Source: Marinobacterium lacunae
GTDB lineage: Bacteria; Pseudomonadota; Gammaproteobacteria; Pseudomonadales; Balneatricaceae
NCBI RefSeq assembly: GCF_000705555.1
Contig: NZ_JMQN01000016.1
Coordinates: 1 to 38,942 of the forward strand
Direction of reading: 5' to 3'
DNA: 38,942 bases
Of this stretch, positions 8,471 to 16,706 are shown in pieces. A program made the translations under genes and the position numbers. How positions within the stretch are numbered: position 1 is the first letter of the stretch; the number at the start of each line of letters is the position of its first letter. A model generated the notes under the pieces. That model searched no databases, had not been told where the DNA came from, and was given only the letters and a program-made list of their open reading frames with translations.

Positions 8471-9421
8471 TCATGCCTCGATAGTAAGACTCGCGCTGCG
8501 TGCTCTGGAGACACACAGGCAGATCTGGTCCCCTTTCTCTTGTTCACGCGCTGAAAGGTAGTGATCTCTGTGATCCGGCGTGCCCTTCAGCACCGTTGTA
8601 GTACACATGCCGCACTCGCCTCTGGCGCAGTCATACAATGGTTCAACTCCAGCGGCTATCATAGCTTCCAGAATGGTTTGATCTGAACCTACCGTGAGCT
8701 TGATGCCGGACTGCTCAAGTACCAGTTCAAAGGGCTTGTCGCTGTTCAACACCAACGCGCCCTGAAATAGTTCGTAGTGCACGGCTTCCGACGGCCAGCC
8801 CTGTGCTCCAGCCATTGCGACCACCGCCGAGATCAGGGATTGCGGACCGCAGACATACAGGTGCCGTCCGGCACTATAGGAATCCAAAAGCTGCGGCAGT
8901 GCCGTGCGCATTGAAACCTGATCATCCTGATAGAGGTAGGCACTGCTGCCAAAGGCGCGTACCTCATCGGCAAACGCCATGGCCTGGGTACTGCGCGCGG
9001 CATAATGTATTTGGAACCGAGCGTGCTGCTGATGAAGATGCCGCGCCATCGACAGCAACGGGGTAATCCCGATACCCCCGGCTATCAGCAGATACTCCTT
9101 TGCCTGCGGAACCAGTGTAAAGGCGTTGACAGGCGCCTTGGCGGACACAGGCTGACCAATCTCCAGCTGGTGCATCCACAGCGATCCGCCGCGCCCATCC
9201 GCGACGCGCAGCACGGCAATCTGGTAGGTCGTGGCGCCAATTGCTCGCGCCACCAACGAATACTCACGCCAGGCCAGCTGGCCATCCGGCAACGTCACCT
9301 GTATCGGCAGGTTGGCACCCGGCTCAGCGTCCGGCAACACTTGACCATCAACTGCGCTCAGTGTGAATGCGAAGATATCAGCCGCAACCTGTTGTTTGTC
9401 ACTAACCAGAAGTTCAAGCAT
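8471..9421 (-). CDS. Rieske-oxygenase reductase (VanB/phthalate dioxygenase reductase type, FMN and [2Fe-2S])
   Basis: A 316-residue electron-transfer protein passing electrons from NAD(P)H through flavin to a C-terminal plant-type ferredoxin and on to an oxygenase. The order is a flavin-binding beta barrel with RxYS at Arg52-Ser55, an NAD-binding domain with GGIGITPLL (115-123) and YVCGPQS (190-195), then a [2Fe-2S] domain with Cys265, Cys270, Cys273 and Cys303 in the canonical CX4CX2CX29C spacing. The start at 9421 is preferred over upstream codons because the family begins here and an AGGT site precedes it. Its ATG overlaps the end of the amidase gene by 8 bp, which implies coupled translation. 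The oxygenase partner is presumably the Rieske protein at 19204-20550, about 10 kb away in the same block. Confidence 0.9.
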   Translation of the reverse strand: MLELLVSDKQQVAADIFAFTLSAVDGQVLPDAEPGANLPIQVTLPDGQLAWREYSLVARAIGATTYQIAVLRVADGRGGSLWMHQLEIGQPVSAKAPVNAFTLVPQAKEYLLIAGGIGITPLLSMARHLHQQHARFQIHYAARSTQAMAFADEVRAFGSSAYLYQDDQVSMRTALPQLLDSYSAGRHLYVCGPQSLISAVVAMAGAQGWPSEAVHYELFQGALVLNSDKPFELVLEQSGIKLTVGSDQTILEAMIAAGVEPLYDCARGECGMCTTTVLKGTPDHRDHYLSAREQEKGDQICLCVSRARSASLTIEA

Positions 9422-10706
9422 AGCTATTACCTGCACAGAGAAGAGGATGAATATGATCGGCGAGAGCCACCAGTGACCGCTCACCTCCGAATGGCCCGAC
9501 CAGTTGAACGCCGATGGGCAGTCCATTGGGGCCAGTTAGCCCAGGCACGTTGACATTTGGATGCCCTAACAAAGTCCAGATACGAGAGCACACTGGATCT
9601 CCTGTCGCAGTAAGTCCGGAGGGTGCTTCTCCTGGCGCACTGGGTGTGAGCAGAGCATCCAGTGAGCCTAGTCGGTCGTTAATTTCTGCACGTGCGTCAC
9701 CTGCCAGATGCAGGGCAGTACGGTACTCTCCTGAAGAGATCGACAGGCCCGTTTTTATCAGTTCACGAAACTGCGGACTGATCAGTGTTTGATCCATGGA
9801 CCATTCAGCGGCGTAGGCTCGCGAGGCCTCAAACGCCTGAATCGTCTGCTGTGCCACCACCAGATCCCGGTAACGGTCCGGCATAGTCCATTCCACGCAC
9901 TCAAGTCCTGCATCGCCCAGCAGGCTAACGGCGCGTTCAAAGGCTGCCCGTCCACCAGCGTTCAGGTGTGACCATTCATGGGTACGGCAAATACCGATGC
10001 GCGCGCCAGTTACGGCTGGAAGGCCTTGAAATTCGATGTTGGTCAGTGCGCAACGAACCAACTCCAGATCTTCGGCATGCCGGCTCAACCAACCGAGGGT
10101 ATCCAGCGAAGGGGACATCTCTTTAACCCCGTGCGTAGGGATCACACCGAAACCAGGCTTCAGCGCAAACACACCACAGTAAGAGGCTGGGCGAATCAGC
10201 GAGCCAGCGGTCTGCGAGCCCAGCGCTATAGGCACCATGCCCGCCGCAACGGCCGCCGCCGATCCACTGGAGGAGCCACCGGGCGTATGTTCTAGGTTGT
10301 GCGGGTTACGCGTCGGGCCTGGTGCAAAATAGGCAAATTCGGTGGTCACCGTTTTGCCCAAAATAACGGCACCGGCAGTGCGGAGCTGTTCTACACAATA
10401 CGCATCGTCACCCGTTACGCCGTAGTCATACAGTAGCGAGCCATAACGGGTCGGCATGTCATGCGTAAGCATGATGTCCTTAATCCCTACCGGTATGCCA
10501 TGCAACAAACCTGGCGCCGATACAGACCTCAACTTCCCAGCTGCTCGGCGGGCAAGCGTCGGTGCGAACTCTCGCCAGGCGGCGATATCCCGTCGACGTT
10601 CACAGACGCCAATGAAATGCCCGACGACCTTCTCTGGCGTCAGGGAGCCGTCACGCATCGCCTGCACCAACGCACAGGCAGATGCGGTTTCAACTGCGAT
10701 TGTCAT
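9414..10706 (-). CDS. Amidase-signature family hydrolase
   Basis: A 430-residue enzyme of the amidase-signature family, which hydrolyses C-N amide bonds with a Ser-cisSer-Lys triad. All three residues are visible: Lys76 (VGIKDIM), cis-Ser146 in TPGGSSSGSAAAVAAG, and the nucleophile Ser169 in SQTAGSLIRPAS. Length and layout match stand-alone amidases rather than GatA of the tRNA amidotransferase, and no gatB or gatC is present. It starts 2 bp after the stop of the MDR-like gene (10709-11515) and overlaps the reductase start, so the three form one tight operon on the minus strand. The substrate is unknown. In this setting it could release an amine, ammonia or carboxylate from an aromatic or aliphatic amide before or after Rieske oxidation, which is inference. 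Confidence 0.88.
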   Translation of the reverse strand: MTIAVETASACALVQAMRDGSLTPEKVVGHFIGVCERRRDIAAWREFAPTLARRAAGKLRSVSAPGLLHGIPVGIKDIMLTHDMPTRYGSLLYDYGVTGDDAYCVEQLRTAGAVILGKTVTTEFAYFAPGPTRNPHNLEHTPGGSSSGSAAAVAAGMVPIALGSQTAGSLIRPASYCGVFALKPGFGVIPTHGVKEMSPSLDTLGWLSRHAEDLELVRCALTNIEFQGLPAVTGARIGICRTHEWSHLNAGGRAAFERAVSLLGDAGLECVEWTMPDRYRDLVVAQQTIQAFEASRAYAAEWSMDQTLISPQFRELIKTGLSISSGEYRTALHLAGDARAEINDRLGSLDALLTPSAPGEAPSGLTATGDPVCSRIWTLLGHPNVNVPGLTGPNGLPIGVQLVGPFGGERSLVALADHIHPLLCAGNSYA

Positions 10707-10708
10707 AC

Positions 10709-11515
10709 CTATACCTCGTACCTATGCGCTGCCGTCAACGGCAGCTGTTGGATGCGATCAATGAGCAGTTCAAAGCTCGGCCGGGCAGACTCCAAGCCTA
10801 TCCTGTCGCGCATCGGATCCCAGCGCACAGCTGCGATACCCGTGTTGCGCTCACGCAGCTCAAGCGGATCAATGGCCCTGCCTTGACCCGGTTCCAATCC
10901 CAACATCAGCACGCGCCCGTAACGGCGCAACGCCTGCAAACTCTGAGCGGCATACACTCCCGAGGTCGGATCGAGTACCGCGTCCACGCCACCATGCTCA
11001 CGTGCAAGAGCAGCCCAGTCGGTACCGTAGAGTGCTGCCTCCGCCGCTCCCAGTTGCATCAGCTGATAGGCACTCTGGCGGTGCCGGGTCAGTGCGAACA
11101 CCTGAGCCCCCCGCTGTAACGCCAGAAGCGTGTTGAGCAAGCCTAACGGCGAGTCTGCTCGGTGGATCATCACCGTAGCGGACGGTGCCAGCGCCAGATG
11201 TTCGAAGCCGTGATACAGAGACGGCCAGACATACGCCATAAGCGCCTGTTCGGTTCGGCTGTCGGCAACGGGTACGACGTAGTGCTCATCCACCACCCGT
11301 TCGTCGCCACACACTGGACCATTCATGCTAAATGCCACATAGCTGTGCGCAGGCAGTTGTGCTTCGGCGCCAGCCTGCAACACTACCGCCACCACCGGGC
11401 ATGGTGCGCCGCTCGACAACAATTTCGGAGCCAGAATGCCGACCACGCGGCAATGCAGCTGGCATGGTCCCAGCCAGCCGGACGTGTCGGGTGATATTGT
11501 CATATCATCTACCAT
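10709..11515 (-). CDS. Shortened MDR-superfamily (quinone oxidoreductase-like) protein
   Basis: A 268-residue protein with the general outline of a medium-chain dehydrogenase/reductase: an N-terminal GroES-like portion (HSYVAFSMNGPVCGDERVVDEHYVVPV), then a Rossmann-like portion (ATVMIHRADSPLGLLNTLLALQRGAQVFALTRH, then QLMQLGAAEAA). It is short for the family (usually 320-340) and the usual glycine-rich AGGVG turn appears as ADSPLG, so dinucleotide binding may be altered. Catalytic zinc ligands are not evident. The start is uncertain: ATG at 11515 has GGAG 12 bases before it, and an in-frame ATG at 11503 is possible. It heads the amidase-reductase operon and is divergent from the LysR gene. 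A role as a substrate reductase or a degenerate accessory protein cannot be separated. Confidence 0.6.
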   Translation of the reverse strand: MVDDMTISPDTSGWLGPCQLHCRVVGILAPKLLSSGAPCPVVAVVLQAGAEAQLPAHSYVAFSMNGPVCGDERVVDEHYVVPVADSRTEQALMAYVWPSLYHGFEHLALAPSATVMIHRADSPLGLLNTLLALQRGAQVFALTRHRQSAYQLMQLGAAEAALYGTDWAALAREHGGVDAVLDPTSGVYAAQSLQALRRYGRVLMLGLEPGQGRAIDPLELRERNTGIAAVRWDPMRDRIGLESARPSFELLIDRIQQLPLTAAHRYEV

Positions 11516-11589
11516 GCAATTGGATCACTCCGTTCAAACCTGTATGGTTGCCACTCTGCAGCAACAGCTAAATTGAGGATTTTTCAGCC

Positions 11590-12537
11590 ATGCCGAATCG
11601 CTATCTGGTTCCTGACGAGCAGGACGTCATCCTGAAAAGCCCTGAGTTCACGCTGCGCCAACTCTCTTATTTTTTGGCGGTAGCGCAGTACCAGTCGATT
11701 CAGCGCGCTGCCGATGCACTGCACATCTCGCCTCCGGCCATCTCCGCAGCTATCGCTCACCTGGAATCAGCGTTGCGAGTTACCCTATTCAAGCGCCGTC
11801 ATGCCCGCGGCCTGATCCTCACAGAGGATGGAACCACCTTCGCCGTGCGCTGCCGTAACATCCTGCAAAGCGCCTGGGACCTGACGTCCTCGGGAGGCAT
11901 ACACGGGCAGATAAGGGTTGGCTGCCTAAAAACCTTTTCGCCCTTTGTGATCCCCCAACTGGTCGCTCAGGTACGCGAACACCTTCCCGGTGCACGCCTC
12001 AATTGGACAGAGGGGTACACCGAGTACTTGCTAGAAGCCTTGCAAAACGGCACGCTGGATCTGGCCGTTCTCTACGACTTCGAAATTCCCTCCGGCATTG
12101 AGACCATCAGTGTGCGACCTGCACCACTTCAGGTCGTGCTGCCTGCTGGGCATCCCTTATCCAGACGTTCGTCATTACGCGCCGCCGATCTGCAAGGTGA
12201 GTCCCTGGTGCTGTTGGATCTGCCTCGTACACGCGAGTACATGCTTATGGCATTTGGAAATGCGTCCTCCATGCCTCGCATCTCGCAGACTGTCACGTCT
12301 TTGGAAATGCTGATGGGCATGGTGGCCGCCGGTGAGGGTTTCTCGTTGCTCAACTTCTGCCCTCCCAGCGGTCTGTTCGGCTCCGGAGACCTAGTTTCCA
12401 GAGCCTTTGAGTCAAGCATTCGTCAACCCGATATCGTGATTGCGCATTCGTTCCGCTATCAATTGCCGCAGGTGGCTTCCGCCATCATTGAGCAGCTAAC
12501 TAAGTTGATAAACGACATCGAAATTCAGACGTTTTGA
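11590..12537 (+). CDS. LysR-family transcriptional regulator
   Basis: A 315-residue regulator with an N-terminal winged HTH (about residues 20-80: FTLRQLSYFLAVAQ, then SIQRAADALHISPPAISAAI and LESALRVTLFKRR) and a periplasmic-binding-like effector domain. It is transcribed away from the MDR-amidase-reductase operon with a 74-bp shared gap (11516-11589), the classical LysR arrangement, so that operon is its most likely target. An imperfect dyad, GTTGC with GCAAC (11549-11567), lies in the gap and may be part of its site. It may also control the convergent ABC importer/Rieske operon. The effector would then be the substrate or an intermediate of the unknown pathway. Function is assigned at family level only. 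Confidence 0.88.
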   Translation: MPNRYLVPDEQDVILKSPEFTLRQLSYFLAVAQYQSIQRAADALHISPPAISAAIAHLESALRVTLFKRRHARGLILTEDGTTFAVRCRNILQSAWDLTSSGGIHGQIRVGCLKTFSPFVIPQLVAQVREHLPGARLNWTEGYTEYLLEALQNGTLDLAVLYDFEIPSGIETISVRPAPLQVVLPAGHPLSRRSSLRAADLQGESLVLLDLPRTREYMLMAFGNASSMPRISQTVTSLEMLMGMVAAGEGFSLLNFCPPSGLFGSGDLVSRAFESSIRQPDIVIAHSFRYQLPQVASAIIEQLTKLINDIEIQTF

Positions 12538-12542
12538 GACAG

Positions 12543-12565
12543 GGTGCTGCGCAGCGAGCAGCACC
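12543..12565 (+). terminator. Hairpin at the end of the LysR gene
   Basis: GGTGCTGC (12543-12550) pairs perfectly with GCAGCACC (12558-12565), five bases after the LysR stop, followed by a weak pyrimidine-rich TCCTTAATCCTT. It is a likely transcript end. Confidence 0.55.
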
Positions 12566-12718
12566 TCCTTAATCCTTAACCTCAGTGAGAAGCTGTATTG
12601 GAATATCAGAGGGTCTCGTCCATCTGGTTGATCGGGTTGTTTTCGGAGCGATAATTTCCCTAACCATAAGATATTTATGATTTTTAAGCGTTGTCAGGTT
12701 AGGGAAAAACCGCAAAAG

Positions 12719-12743
12719 TGCCGATCTCAGTTGTCGATCGGCA
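12719..12743 (-). terminator. Terminator of the ABC importer operon (minus strand)
   Basis: TGCCGATC and GATCGGCA form a perfect 8-bp stem (12719-12743) directly after the stop codon of the binding-protein gene. Read on the minus strand it is followed by CTTTTGCGGTTTTT, a suitable T-rich tail. Confidence 0.7.
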
Positions 12744-12751
12744 ATGCTCTA

Positions 12752-13900
12752 TTATTCAGTGAGCTCGAACTGTCCATCATTAACGGTGACCATGCGAACG
12801 CTGCCGACCTGAGCGCCATAGTGGTTACTGGGCGAGTAACGGTATTGCGCGGTCACCCCGGTGTATTGAGTCTGGTTTTCCAACATATCGCGAATGGCGG
12901 CCGGGTCAGTACCAGCTTTGCTGATCGCCTCCATAAGCAGGTGTGCACTGTCGTAACCATTACCGGCGAAGGTCGCAGGCGTGTGGCCGTACTTGCTGTC
13001 ATAGGCGTTGAGGAATGCCTGGATCACCGGTTTCTGCGGGTCGCTGTTCGGCAGGCTGTCAGCAACGTACAAGGACGATGATGGCAAACGAATTCCATTG
13101 GCAGCTTCTCCCGCCAGCTTCAGATAGTTGAAGTCGTTGGCGGCATGCGTAAGGTATAACGGACTTTCGATCCCTAGTGCCCGGTGGTTACGCGTAGCGA
13201 TTGCCAGTGCCGGGCCGGTTGCCCAGAGCACGATCGCATCGACTTCATCGGCTCTTAGCTTGGTCAGCTGTGTGGTCATGTCAGTGTCGGTTTGGGAGAA
13301 AGTTTCGTGCCCGACAATTTCGATCCCGTAGTCCGCTACCTGACCCGCCAGTCCATCGTAACCGCTGGTACCGAACGCCACGTCTGAGTTGAGTATACCG
13401 ATGCGCTTGATGCCCTGTTTCTGCATCTCGGCCAACATGACGGACTGCACCGCCACGTCAGTGAGCGGGGCCATGAAGGTATAGCGGCGCTTGTCCAGCG
13501 GCGCCACAATGCCAATGCTTGCACCATTGGCAATCATCGGCACCTTGGCGTGCTCAACCGCATCGACAATCGAATAGTTGGAGCCGGAACTCGACGGGCC
13601 GATTAAGGCAATGACCTTTTCCTGCGACAGCAATCGACGCAGCCCCATTACCGTACGGGTGTTGTCGCTTTCACTGTTGATGTTAACCAGCACGACCTTA
13701 TCACCGTTAATCCCACCAGCAGCGTTGACTTCATCAACTGCCAGCTGCGCCCCCTCCAGAGTTGGCTGGCCCAACGAGGCGAGTGGTCCGGATGTCTCAA
13801 GCAAGGCTCCTATCTTGATATCCTCGGCCTGTGCGGCTGCTGCCAAAAGGCAGGATGCCATCAATGCCGAGACGGTCACTACATGCTTCAGGCTTTTCAT
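12752..13900 (-). CDS. Liv-type ABC importer periplasmic substrate-binding protein
   Basis: A 382-residue type I periplasmic binding protein (LivK-like; HAAT family). An N-terminal signal peptide (MKSLKHVVTVSALMASCLLAAAAQA, cleavage probably after residue 25) precedes the mature start EDIKIGALLETSGPLASLGQP, the standard opening of this family. The GPSSSGSN loop contacts ligand in relatives. It is the last gene of the minus-strand operon, 17 bp after the DUF1116 gene, with AAGGT before its ATG. Family members bind branched-chain amino acids, but many bind aromatic acids, amides or urea. The catabolic neighbours suggest a non-amino-acid ligand, which is inference. Confidence 0.92.
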   Translation of the reverse strand: MKSLKHVVTVSALMASCLLAAAAQAEDIKIGALLETSGPLASLGQPTLEGAQLAVDEVNAAGGINGDKVVLVNINSESDNTRTVMGLRRLLSQEKVIALIGPSSSGSNYSIVDAVEHAKVPMIANGASIGIVAPLDKRRYTFMAPLTDVAVQSVMLAEMQKQGIKRIGILNSDVAFGTSGYDGLAGQVADYGIEIVGHETFSQTDTDMTTQLTKLRADEVDAIVLWATGPALAIATRNHRALGIESPLYLTHAANDFNYLKLAGEAANGIRLPSSSLYVADSLPNSDPQKPVIQAFLNAYDSKYGHTPATFAGNGYDSAHLLMEAISKAGTDPAAIRDMLENQTQYTGVTAQYRYSPSNHYGAQVGSVRMVTVNDGQFELTE

Positions 13901-13917
13901 AAACGTACCTTTTTTGG

Positions 13918-15114
13918 TTAATAAGACTCGTTGACAACATTCTCAAACAGTTCCGGCGGCACTTTGTAGACACCTCCGCCGATACGACCCGCTACGCCTT
14001 CGGCATGCAGGATGCCCAACGCCACTACCGGAGACTTTCCCTGTACGACGACCGTCTGTGCGAATAAACCTGTTTTGACGTTCACCGCCACGAAACCCGG
14101 ATGCCGCTCAGCCAAGAGCGCATCGGAGAGTGTCTCCGCTGGTTCCGGCATAAAGGCTCCCAGATTCCGCTGCTGGTCCGGTGACAGCCACATAGCCATG
14201 GCACCAAACCCCAGCATTTCCACTATTGCGCTATCGCCTATTGCTGGTAGCGCGTCCTCAGATGTGTAACCAGTGATCAACACACCCGATGGCGGCAGAG
14301 CGGGCGCCGTGACCCAGCGCTCGGGTCGATCGGCAACCCGCAAGCCGAAGCATCGCCCATTGCCCCCTGCCGAGGTCACCAGTTGGCAATCGGGCTTACC
14401 CTCTGCAGCCGTCAGGATACATTTGCTTGCTGCCATCCAGAGATTCAGAAAAAAGCCTGGTGATGCGTCGAGATAATTCAGCACCAGCGCCTTGACGGAC
14501 TCATCCAAGGCTTCGGCAATACGTTCGGCAAAGCCGGCCGTGCCGGCCAGCGTACGGCCATGGCAGTCATCTCCCTGCGCCAGTGCATGGTCTGCCAGCG
14601 GTATCAGATCGATTCCGGCCGCAACTGCGCCCACCAGTGCCGGAGCCACCTGTTCATTAAGCCAGCGCAGGTTGTCGACGACCTCTATGTCTGGCAACCC
14701 AAGGCGCAGCGCCCATTGATTTCCACCATTGAGTGGCGCGAAACAGGTGCGCCCATCACCTGCGGCATCATCGACGACCAGAACGTACTGACTCGGTGAA
14801 AGCACGCTGGCCAGAGGTACGACGCAATCGAAATCCTGAGCACTTTGTAGGTGGATCTCACTGGCCAGGATTGCTGCTCTTGCGGCGGCAAGATCTGTGT
14901 ACCAACACTCGAATACCGCCGCCGCCGCCGCCGAGTTGAGTACAGGGAGAGCAATATCCTCGGGCGAAGCAAAAGGGGGGCCGGCGTGTAGCAGTGTACG
15001 TTTGGGAAAGTTCACTCTGGATCCCGCCAGAGCAATTGAATCCAACCTGGGTCTTACCGCCAGAATGGCGTGCAGCCCCGTATCAGCAGATGCCTCGATT
15101 ACTTGAGTATTCAT
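13918..15114 (-). CDS. DUF1116 family protein (AllG/YlbE-like)
   Basis: A 398-residue protein that I match to DUF1116 from motif memory: KRTLLHAGPP near the start, VVPLASVLSPSQYVLVV, LNGGNQWALRLG, LIPLADHALAQGDDCHGR, FFLNLWMAASKCIL, TSAGGNGRCFGLR and GDSAIVEMLGFGAMA. In E. coli the DUF1116 protein YlbE/AllG acts with FdrA/AllF and AllH in oxamate carbamoyl transfer during allantoin breakdown. No fdrA-like or allH-like gene is in this window. The ATG at 15114 overlaps the stop of the fused ATPase gene as ATGA, so it is translationally coupled to the importer. A longer start at 15156 is possible but would lie inside that gene. The region usually written GDExHNRN reads GDDCHGRT here. Its reaction is unknown. 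Confidence 0.8.
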   Translation of the reverse strand: MNTQVIEASADTGLHAILAVRPRLDSIALAGSRVNFPKRTLLHAGPPFASPEDIALPVLNSAAAAAVFECWYTDLAAARAAILASEIHLQSAQDFDCVVPLASVLSPSQYVLVVDDAAGDGRTCFAPLNGGNQWALRLGLPDIEVVDNLRWLNEQVAPALVGAVAAGIDLIPLADHALAQGDDCHGRTLAGTAGFAERIAEALDESVKALVLNYLDASPGFFLNLWMAASKCILTAAEGKPDCQLVTSAGGNGRCFGLRVADRPERWVTAPALPPSGVLITGYTSEDALPAIGDSAIVEMLGFGAMAMWLSPDQQRNLGAFMPEPAETLSDALLAERHPGFVAVNVKTGLFAQTVVVQGKSPVVALGILHAEGVAGRIGGGVYKVPPELFENVVNESY

Positions 15115-16706
15115 GCGCTGACCCTCTCGTGCTCGGACTCGGTACTCTCCTGCCAACCCAGAAACGCCTCGTTGATATCGGCCCGCTCGAGCAGCGCGTT
15201 GCTCTGCCCCTCAGCCACAATGCTGCCGTTGACTAGAACATAGCCGCGATCAGACATCTGCAGCGCCGCTTTGGCATTCTGTTCGATGATCAGGATGCTC
15301 ACGCCTTTCCTGGTCAGGTCCGGCAGGGACTCAAGAATTTCGCGAGTCACCTGAGGCGCTAATCCGAAAGAGGGCTCGTCCAGCATCAACAGCTGCGGAC
15401 GTGACATCAGTGCGCGGGCAATGTTGACCATTTGGCCCTCTCCGCCAGACAAGGTGCCAGCCTGCTGATGACGGCGTTGACGCAACTTCGGGAAGAAAGT
15501 CATCACTTCCTCCATCACCTCAAGCATGGCCCGATGATGCTCACCCCTCGGCGCAATCAACTGTGACAGACCACTGCGGCGCAGCTGCGAGAAGTAGCCC
15601 ATCATCAGGTTTTCCTCGACGGTCAGGCTGCCAAACAATGAGCGCCCCTCCGGTGCGAGGGCGATTCCCAGCCCGGGGCGCTTGTCAGCAGCTATGCCCC
15701 GCAAGCTTCGACCAGCAAATTCGAGTGTTCCCTGCGATGGTCGGTAGCGCCCTGAGATACAGCCCAGCAACGTGGACTTGCCAGCGCCATTGGCACCGAT
15801 AAGAGAGACAATTTCTCCCTCATCCACATGCAGAGACACATCTTCCAGTGCTTGCACGGCACCATGCGACGCACTCAAGTTGGCTGCGGTTAGAAGCCGC
15901 CTATTCGAACGCTCCGACCGATTGTCACGACGACGATTGATCTCGGTGTTACCCAGATAGGCGTCAATCACCTTTGGATCTGTGCGTACCGCTTCTGCCT
16001 CACCTTTGGCCAGTACCTGGCCGTAATTAAGAACCACAATGCGTTCGGCAAGCTTGCTTACAAAAGTCAGATCGTGCTCGACAAATACCACTGTGACACC
16101 GCTCTTGCGGATACGCAGAATGGCATTCACCAGCAACTCCTTTTCAATGTGATTCAGTCCCGCGCCGGGCTCATCCAGAAACAGTATCTCGGCACCGGTA
16201 GCCAACGCCCGCGCGGCAGCCAGCAATCTCTGTTGACCTGCGGTCAATTGCGCGGCGGAGCGCTCCGCCACGTCCCCCAGGCCAACCAGTTCCAGACATT
16301 GATCTGCCAGCTCGCCACTTCGCGATGGACGGCCATATTTCCAGCCCATGCCGATTGCACCAGCGAACAGTTTCATCTCCTTCATGCTGGCGGCGACCAC
16401 GTTCTCGCGCACGTTCAGCTCGAACAGAATCTCAGCCGCCTGGAAGGTACGTACGACCCCTTTGTCGACGATTTTATCGGCGCTCATGCCAACCAGGTTC
16501 TTGCCTTCTAACAGCACCTGCCCTGCATTGGGTGTGTAGAAACCGGTAATGACGTTCAATATGCTCGACTTTCCGGCACCATTAGGTCCGATCAAGGCCA
16601 GGATTTCGCCCCCGCGAACATCAAAGGACACCTTGTTCAACACCGACAGTCCGCCAAATGAAAGGTCTACGTCCTTGACCTCGAGTAGCACTTTTTTGTT
16701 GTTCAT
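15111..16706 (-). CDS. Fused LivG-LivF ABC importer ATPase (two nucleotide-binding domains in one chain)
   Basis: A 531-residue protein with two complete ABC domains. Domain 1 (about 5-252, LivG-like) has Walker A GPNGAGKS at 40-47, a modified signature LTAGQ at 154-158, Walker B ILFLDEP at 174-180 and the switch His211. A charged, arginine-rich linker (about 253-270) joins domain 2 (about 271-520, LivF-like) with Walker A GANGAGKS at 304-311, the LivF-type EGRSLF, signature LSGGEGQ at 419-425 and Walker B at 440-445. Normally these are two genes. No frameshift is needed to join them. The start overlaps the permease stop by 1 bp (TGATG). It energises import through the adjacent LivM/LivH permeases. 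Confidence 0.93.
   Translation of the reverse strand: MNNKKVLLEVKDVDLSFGGLSVLNKVSFDVRGGEILALIGPNGAGKSSILNVITGFYTPNAGQVLLEGKNLVGMSADKIVDKGVVRTFQAAEILFELNVRENVVAASMKEMKLFAGAIGMGWKYGRPSRSGELADQCLELVGLGDVAERSAAQLTAGQQRLLAAARALATGAEILFLDEPGAGLNHIEKELLVNAILRIRKSGVTVVFVEHDLTFVSKLAERIVVLNYGQVLAKGEAEAVRTDPKVIDAYLGNTEINRRRDNRSERSNRRLLTAANLSASHGAVQALEDVSLHVDEGEIVSLIGANGAGKSTLLGCISGRYRPSQGTLEFAGRSLRGIAADKRPGLGIALAPEGRSLFGSLTVEENLMMGYFSQLRRSGLSQLIAPRGEHHRAMLEVMEEVMTFFPKLRQRRHQQAGTLSGGEGQMVNIARALMSRPQLLMLDEPSFGLAPQVTREILESLPDLTRKGVSILIIEQNAKAALQMSDRGYVLVNGSIVAEGQSNALLERADINEAFLGWQESTESEHERVSA

Noticed and set aside
15115-15156. Earlier start for the DUF1116 protein at 15156
   Set aside because: It lies within the ATPase gene. 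The ATGA overlap at 15111-15114 is a better coupled start.
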